64,000 nucleotides of DNA from contig CM035313.1 in the NCBI GenBank assembly GCA_002900995.3, positions 2,790,001 to 2,854,000 of the forward strand. Direction: 5' to 3'. Of the stretch, positions 59,286 through 64,000 are shown piece after piece (within the stretch, counting starts at the first letter, position 1; each line of letters opens with the position of its first letter). The notes under the pieces were generated by a model. That model was not told the DNA's origin, ran no database searches, and saw nothing but the letters and a program-made list of their open reading frames with translations. The position numbers and the translations under genes are program-made. Source of the stretch: Ganoderma boninense. Its lineage: Eukaryota > Basidiomycota > Agaricomycetes > Polyporales > Polyporaceae.

Positions 59286-60758
59286 TCACTTTACAGTCAT
59301 GCTGCGTCTTCTGTTCAGTCGCGGCACACCATTTGCCAGCACCTTCCACCACTTCTTCCCCGGTTTTCCCGCTTCAGCTGCACTAGCCTCCAAACTCCCC
59401 TCTGGCGCCTCCCTGATACTGATGCTGGCCTTATTCCTGCTCCTCTTGGCTCTCTTCGGACGCTCGATCCCGCTGAAGTCCTTCCAGACGTTCTCATGCT
59501 CCTCGTCCTCCGTCCAGCACCCACCGCCCCCGACCATGCGCGACTGCCACTCCCACCTGAGCCTGCTCTCCCAGTACCCAGGCACGTACGTCCGGCTCCG
59601 CAGGACCGCAACTCGGGGCGCATGCCCTCCCTCCGCCTCGCACGCGTCCGCGACGTGCTGCAGCTCTCGCAGGGTGGGGTCTTCCGCCCTGTTCGTCTTC
59701 CGCGCGCTCGACATCTGGACGATGACCGTCTCGAGGCTCGGATATGATGGTTCCGGTTCTTGCAGCGCCGCCGACAGCGGCTCCTCCGACTCGACGACCT
59801 CCGGCTCCCCAATGCCGTCTTCCGGCGGTGTCGGCAGCGGCGGCACGCCCAGCATCTCCGCGAGGGCGGCCGGCGTGCGCGCGCCCGCCTGCGAGATGCG
59901 CAGGTGCGTCACGGCGGGCGCGATCGCGGACCACATCGGGAGCGTCTTCTCCCAGGGGTGCAGCTTCGGGCCGGCGCACACGACGTGCAGGTGCGTCAGC
60001 GCGGGGAACGGCGCGTCCTCCGCCCTCTCCGGGGGGCCCGCGTCGGGCAGGCCGTGCAGGTCGAAGTCGGACGGGTCGTTCTGCCCCGCGACGAGCGCCC
60101 CGGCGCCCGGGGCGCGCACGAACGGCCGGTCGTCGGCGAGGAGGGTGAGCTCGCGGAGGAGCGGGAAGCGGTGCGCGTGGCACTGGTAGTGCACGAGGGG
60201 GAGGCGGATCTCCGCGCACTGGAGGACGGCGAGCGAGCGGAGCGTGGGCGCCGCGAGCTGGAGGAGGCGCGAGACGTGCAGGACGCACTCGCGGTTCCAG
60301 TGCGCCTTGTGCGCGGCCCACGCCTTGTGGTCGTTGGCGAGCTGGAAGACGAGCCCGCGCTCGTCGCGCGCGTAGTCCATCCAGCGCCGGAACGCGCGCT
60401 GTGGCGCGTCGCACGTGTCTGGCAGGAAGGTGAGCAGCAGATGGTGGATCGGGTGCGTCCCGGCGGGATTGCTGGACCCGGCGTTAGCGGAGGCCCGGGT
60501 GGTGGAACTTGAGGAGGACCTCTGAGTTGGAGGGGGGGCGGTGTGGTCTGCGCGATGGATGCGCTCGAGGCAGACGAGGAAGTTCTTGACCTCTGTTACG
60601 CTGGAGAGGGCGAGGGAATAGAAGCGGGTCGATGCCGAAAGGGCACGGAGGGTTTTGGATGTCCGCGCGAGTGCGCACCCGGAGGGCCCGCCGTCCGTGC
60701 AGGCATACTCGAAGATGAGGCGCCAAATGTCGTACGGTATCTCCTGGACGTCCTTCAT
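59286..60758 (-). CDS. F-box-like protein of the CTDGG family, 490 aa
   Basis: Intronless. Start MKDVQEIPYDIWRLIFEYAC followed by TDGGPSGCALARTSKTLRAL. It shares the same blocks as its neighbour 450 bp away: LLLTFLPDTCDAPQRAFRRW, RLLQLAAPTLRSLAVLQCAE, FPLLRELTLLADDRPFVRA, FPALTHLHVVCAGPKLHPWE then KTLPMWSAIAPAVTHLRIS, and a later WESRLRWEWQSRMVGGGGCW that matches the WRDRLRWEWEGRMIGGPGCW block of the 57452 gene. The tail is basic (IERPKRAKRSRNKASISIRE). The two genes are clearly a recent tandem pair relative to the shorter 45637 copy. Function inferred from the family only. Confidence 0.78.
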   Translation of the reverse strand: MKDVQEIPYDIWRLIFEYACTDGGPSGCALARTSKTLRALSASTRFYSLALSSVTEVKNFLVCLERIHRADHTAPPPTQRSSSSSTTRASANAGSSNPAGTHPIHHLLLTFLPDTCDAPQRAFRRWMDYARDERGLVFQLANDHKAWAAHKAHWNRECVLHVSRLLQLAAPTLRSLAVLQCAEIRLPLVHYQCHAHRFPLLRELTLLADDRPFVRAPGAGALVAGQNDPSDFDLHGLPDAGPPERAEDAPFPALTHLHVVCAGPKLHPWEKTLPMWSAIAPAVTHLRISQAGARTPAALAEMLGVPPLPTPPEDGIGEPEVVESEEPLSAALQEPEPSYPSLETVIVQMSSARKTNRAEDPTLRELQHVADACEAEGGHAPRVAVLRSRTYVPGYWESRLRWEWQSRMVGGGGCWTEDEEHENVWKDFSGIERPKRAKRSRNKASISIREAPEGSLEASAAEAGKPGKKWWKVLANGVPRLNRRRSMTVK

Positions 60759-61033
60759 GCTCCTCTGCGGCGGTGCGTGGAGAGTTGGAGACGGCGAAGG
60801 GCGAGGAGTGGGAGTAAGATGGACGCAGCCTGCGGCGCGGGCTCTGCTTTAAGTAGACTCGAGCGGCGTGTGAATGATAGTGCACCTCAGACTTGTGATT
60901 GCGTTCAAGAAGCTAGATCCGATTTAGTTGACGGTTATGACTGACATTTAGCTCGACCAGTAATCGGGCTGTTTCTACGTGATCTTACATCTGGGCATTG
61001 TAGGTAAGCACTGCTCCGCGTTCGTAACATTCT

Positions 61034-62784
61034 TCACTGCGGCTTATGCGACTTGGAGCCCCCAGACTCGTGGATCGTCGCCTTCGCCCCTTCAACGAAA
61101 CGCTTCAGAACAGCAACGTCCTCGCCGTCCGGGAGCGCCTTCTCGACCCTGTCGTACAGGTGCGCGAATCCCTCGTGGACATGTGCCTCGCCGTCCCCAA
61201 GGCCGCTTCGAACGAACGCGGAGATCTCTTCCATCTCGCCCACCCAGCGATACGCTTTCGGGAGCATTGAGGGGATGCTTCGAGTGATGCGCTCGAGGAC
61301 GAAAGGTTGCGAGGCGTGCAACTCATGCATGAGAGCCTGAGCTGTCGCCGGGGATGACGCGTTCGCGGCTGCGGTTGATAAGGATGTTAGAGAGCCGTAG
61401 TGCTTCTCGCCGTTTTAATTTTGATGTTAAACGAAGTTTACCCAGAATCATCGTAGCAGTTAGACCGGTGAACCCTTTGCTTATTCCCTAGAATGAGACG
61501 GGATATGTTAGTTGAGGCGACAACCGGGCGATGTGAGGATTTAGAAGAACGCTTCGGAGAACTGGTTGCGTCGGAATATGATGGAGAAGATGGCATTTGA
61601 ATGCTGTCTCCCATCTCATTCGGATAATGGATGAGGCTGTTTAGGGATGGGAAGACAACACGGAACATGGAGTACGCAAGTACATTGCATGTCGAATGTG
61701 TCAAGAGTTGAAACGGATTGCTGCGCGAGGCCAACGTCATCGTCCGGGCGCGCTATACGTATACAAAGCCCTTGAAAGTAACAAAACAATCAACCAGACC
61801 TGACACATCGTGGAAGCACAAAGGCACCTGCAATAGCACGGGCCTACGTCGTCCCCGAATACGGGTTTGCTCGGGACCACTGGCACAAGCGCTCAGAAGT
61901 CGGACGACGGAGCCCCTCCCCACATCTGTAGACTGCTGCAGACAGTCTGTATGCATGCATCCACCTGCATCTACTGAGTTCCCAATGGTGTCCCGAACGT
62001 TCGAGAGGGAATCCACATATCCATCGCATACACGAACCAAAACACTCACCGCATATGACATCTTGAGTGCACTAGCATCTCCAACTCCGGCGCCTTCACC
62101 TTTCAAAGCGATCGTCCTCAGGCCCCATGCACTTAGGCTGACAAAAGCATCGAGGGCGTCCGCATCTTCCGGCGCCGCAGAGGCGTAGAACGCAGGGTCG
62201 TATCCATCCGTCGGAGGCCCGCCGATGATGCTCGCATCGACGAACCGGATGGGGCTCCCGTCGAAGATGCGTGCGATGCTCTTGACGGAGGCTGGGCTGA
62301 CGGCATTGCAGTCCGCGAACGAGAGCTTGGGGTTCCCGCCGGACGCCTCGTACGCTTTCTTGAACTCCCCTGCGAAGGCGGCGGCGGAGCTAGGCGGGAT
62401 GATGCTGAGGACCCAGTCTGCGCGGCGTGCGATGTCGCCCAGGGATGCGTCCTCCATCCCTGCCTTCTTCGCCCGCTCGACGGTGGAAGCGGAGCGGCCC
62501 TCGAGCGTCGTGAGGACAGTGCAGCCGGCTTTGGTAAACCTGCTGGCGACGGCTGCCCCCATGGCACCTGGGGCGATGACTGCAATCGTTGGTGGAGATG
62601 CCATCGTGAGGAGGGTGCGAGCCTGATTCAGAATCAGAGGTGGTGGTTGGGTTGCGAGAGTCGCTGGTGAGTGGGCTGATACAGTGATCGTGAGGAGGCC
62701 GACGCTACGGAGGGTGGCTGTCGCAGTCTTGGTGCGCAGGAGGTGTGTCGCAGAGAGGGCTCTGAGGAAGGTGCGGGAAGCCAT
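61034..62784 (-). CDS. 6-phosphogluconate dehydrogenase-like NAD(P)-binding oxidoreductase
   Basis: Exon 1 (62784-62050) encodes a Rossmann fold starting TIAVIAPGAMGAAVASRF, with DWVLSIIPPSSAAAFAGEF and RFVDASIIGGPPTDGYDPAF, the marks of the NAD-binding 6PGDH-like family that carries a DUF1932 C-terminus. It continues over a ~560-nt intron to a 46-nt exon (GISKGFTGLTATMIL) and a third exon (ANASSPATAQALMHELHASQ, ERITRSIPSMLPKAYRWVGE) to the stop at 61034; lengths total 371 codons in frame. The substrate is unknown. Two start sites are possible: 62784 gives an Arg/Ser-rich leader that could target mitochondria, whereas an internal Met (MASPPTIAVI, about 62603) starts directly at the fold. Confidence 0.82.
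61488..62049 (-). other. Unusually long intron (about 560 nt)
   Basis: Bounded by GTGAGT after KMSYA and CTAG before GISKG. The joined frame matches family conservation on both sides. Other introns in the window are mostly 50-80 nt. Confidence 0.75.
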
Positions 62785-63754
62785 CTTGGTAATGTTGCTG
62801 CCTCAGCTGGCCATGGGCATCGTGAGACCCGTAGGGTTCAGACGTGTCGTACATCCTCCGCGCTAAGTCCATTGGCCAAGGTTTGAAAGCAGCAGGAGAA
62901 GGGTGCAGAGGAGTGCAGCAGACGGTTGGTGGATCATAACGGAAAACATACGCATTCCCGCTTGAGTTGAGTCGTTGCCAGCCACAAGCCGTTCGGCGTC
63001 AGCTGAAGAAGGCTGCATAGGAGCTGACATAAGCCACCTGCTTGACCCTCCCATATTGTTACTCTCACTGGGGTCAAACCAAGGTCAGTTCTGGATCGCA
63101 CATACAGAAGACAACCTCGCACCGTCTTTGAATTCGGTTTTTTTTACCTGTTGGAACACGGATTTTGAGCAAGCGAGCGCTTGCTCGCCGGGAGTTCCCG
63201 ACTTACGATACGGAGCGGGATTGTACTTTATTACTGTTTTGTAGCTCATCCGTTTGCCTCTGTACTACGACGACTGTACAAGACAACCGGAATCTACTCG
63301 TCTTTGCTGCTCTGCTCGACCTCCGACAGATTTTCCAACATTACCCTTGAACGTGGGGTTATTATTCCGTTCGGCCTACAGCACGTTCAACGGTGGGTAA
63401 GTCCCTACTGAAATTCTCCGATAAAACATTGTCTCCCAGGGCAGACGATAGATGACCTTGTTGCGTGGAGGGAGGACCTGATTCTCCATGTTGCCGCATC
63501 AGCAACCCCGTCCAACCCCCTTTGTGCATGCATTTGCCCTCATTGGAATTGCACGTTGAGCGGGTGTTACACGACAGGGGGCGGGGTCTAATTGAGGACG
63601 TCTGCGAGTTTAATGATTGGGTCCAATCTCGGATGCGAATCGGGTGCCAATGTCGGGCAGCGCAGTGCTTGTAGCCGCTACCATTCCAGCGGCTGCGTGG
63701 ACAATATATAATCTAAGTTTCGTCTCTCTTGGACGTCCCCAACGCTCCGCTGCT
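62785..63754. other. Intergenic region
   Basis: About 1 kb between the divergent oxidoreductase and sedolisin genes. No gene recognised. It carries the sedolisin TATA-like site at its right end. Confidence 0.4.
63705..63712 (+). promoter_or_regulatory. TATA-like box of the sedolisin gene
   Basis: TATATAAT about 50 bp before the ATG at 63755, with the C/T-containing stretch expected of a fungal start region between. Confidence 0.5.
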
Positions 63755-64000
63755 ATGTTCTGGGCGTCTCAGGCTCTTATCCTCGGACTCGCGCATCTCG
63801 CAGCCTCCAAACCCTTTCCATCACAATCCAAGCGGTGGGATGACTTCGGGTTGAAGCACGCTTGGGATGAGGTTCCTCGTGGATGGGAGCTTCATGGGCC
63901 CGCTCCTCTGGACTACACTTTTGACTTGCGTGTTGCTCTGAAGCAGCATAGGTTTGACGACCTTGTTACCGCCCTCTACGAGGTCAGCGACCCGGCTCAC
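63755..64000 (+). CDS. Sedolisin-type tripeptidyl peptidase (S53), N-terminal part
   Basis: Begins with a signal peptide (MFWASQALILGLAHLAASKP), then the pro-kumamolisin activation domain: KHAWDEVPRGWELHGPAPLD, FDLRVALKQHRFDDLVTALY and EVSDPAH, where family members read L-Y-x-V-S-x-P-x-S. Secreted acid tripeptidyl peptidases of family S53 (Glu-Asp-Ser catalytic residues, not yet reached here) digest protein outside the cell. The gene runs off the end of the window. Confidence 0.88.
   Translation, partial: MFWASQALILGLAHLAASKPFPSQSKRWDDFGLKHAWDEVPRGWELHGPAPLDYTFDLRVALKQHRFDDLVTALYEVSDPAH

Noticed and set aside
59299..60512. Long plus-strand and alternative minus-strand frames over the 490-aa F-box-like gene
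   Set aside because: Low-complexity Arg/Ala/Pro composition and conflict with the conserved minus-strand reading.

Overview
The window looks like nuclear DNA of a filamentous basidiomycete, most likely an Agaricomycete. The genes are broken by many short introns (about 50-65 nt, GTRNGT donors and YAG acceptors). The gene content fits: a class IV chitin synthase, a formate/nitrite transporter, a secreted sedolisin peptidase, a large divergent G-alpha subunit and an F-box-like paralogue family. No rRNA, tRNA or CRISPR array was recognised. All calls come from reading the sequence; no database search was run.

Layout. 1-8.8 kb: the 5' end of a SKI3-like TPR gene (minus) diverges from a DOCK-family Rho/Rac exchange-factor gene (plus). 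6.6-17.0 kb: a roughly 4.9 kb block holding the 3' part of the DOCK gene and a Medusa (MedA)-like regulator is present twice in direct orientation. A 542-bp element with ~28-bp terminal inverted repeats and TA flanks sits exactly at the junction. The copies differ only by ten single-base indels that I could find. Assigned to the copy whose frame they break, these cluster on the two sides of the junction (about 10.1-13.4 kb). DOCK is therefore readable only through copy 1 and the MedA-like gene only through copy 2, which suggests either a misassembly or a very recent unequal exchange between two copies of the element.

18.8-33.9 kb is a normal gene-dense stretch: MED27 (minus), a small unknown gene (minus), a CDKN3/KAP-like phosphatase (minus), a class IV chitin synthase (plus), a probable DASH-complex Spc34-like protein (plus) and a DHDPS/KDG-aldolase family enzyme with an 18-nt microexon (plus). 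34-41.2 kb is gene-poor: one 146-aa two-exon candidate and no recognisable transposon. 41.2-43.1 kb is a many-intron formate/nitrite transporter (minus). 43.1-45.6 kb is non-coding and includes a GC-rich direct repeat.

45.6-64 kb: three intronless minus-strand paralogues of an F-box-like family (shared CTDGG block) at 45.6, 57.5 and 59.3 kb; a WW-MyTH4-RhoGAP gene (plus); a 526-aa G-alpha subunit whose usual switch II glutamine is alanine (plus); a 6-phosphogluconate-dehydrogenase-like oxidoreductase (minus); and the start of a sedolisin gene (plus).

The genes do not form one pathway. A loose theme is polarity and cell-surface control: a Rho/Rac exchange factor, a RhoGAP, a G-alpha subunit, a class IV chitin synthase and a morphogenesis-type regulator. 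I found no clearly new multi-gene system. The strongest unusual signals are the element-bounded duplication, the divergent G-alpha and the F-box-like family.
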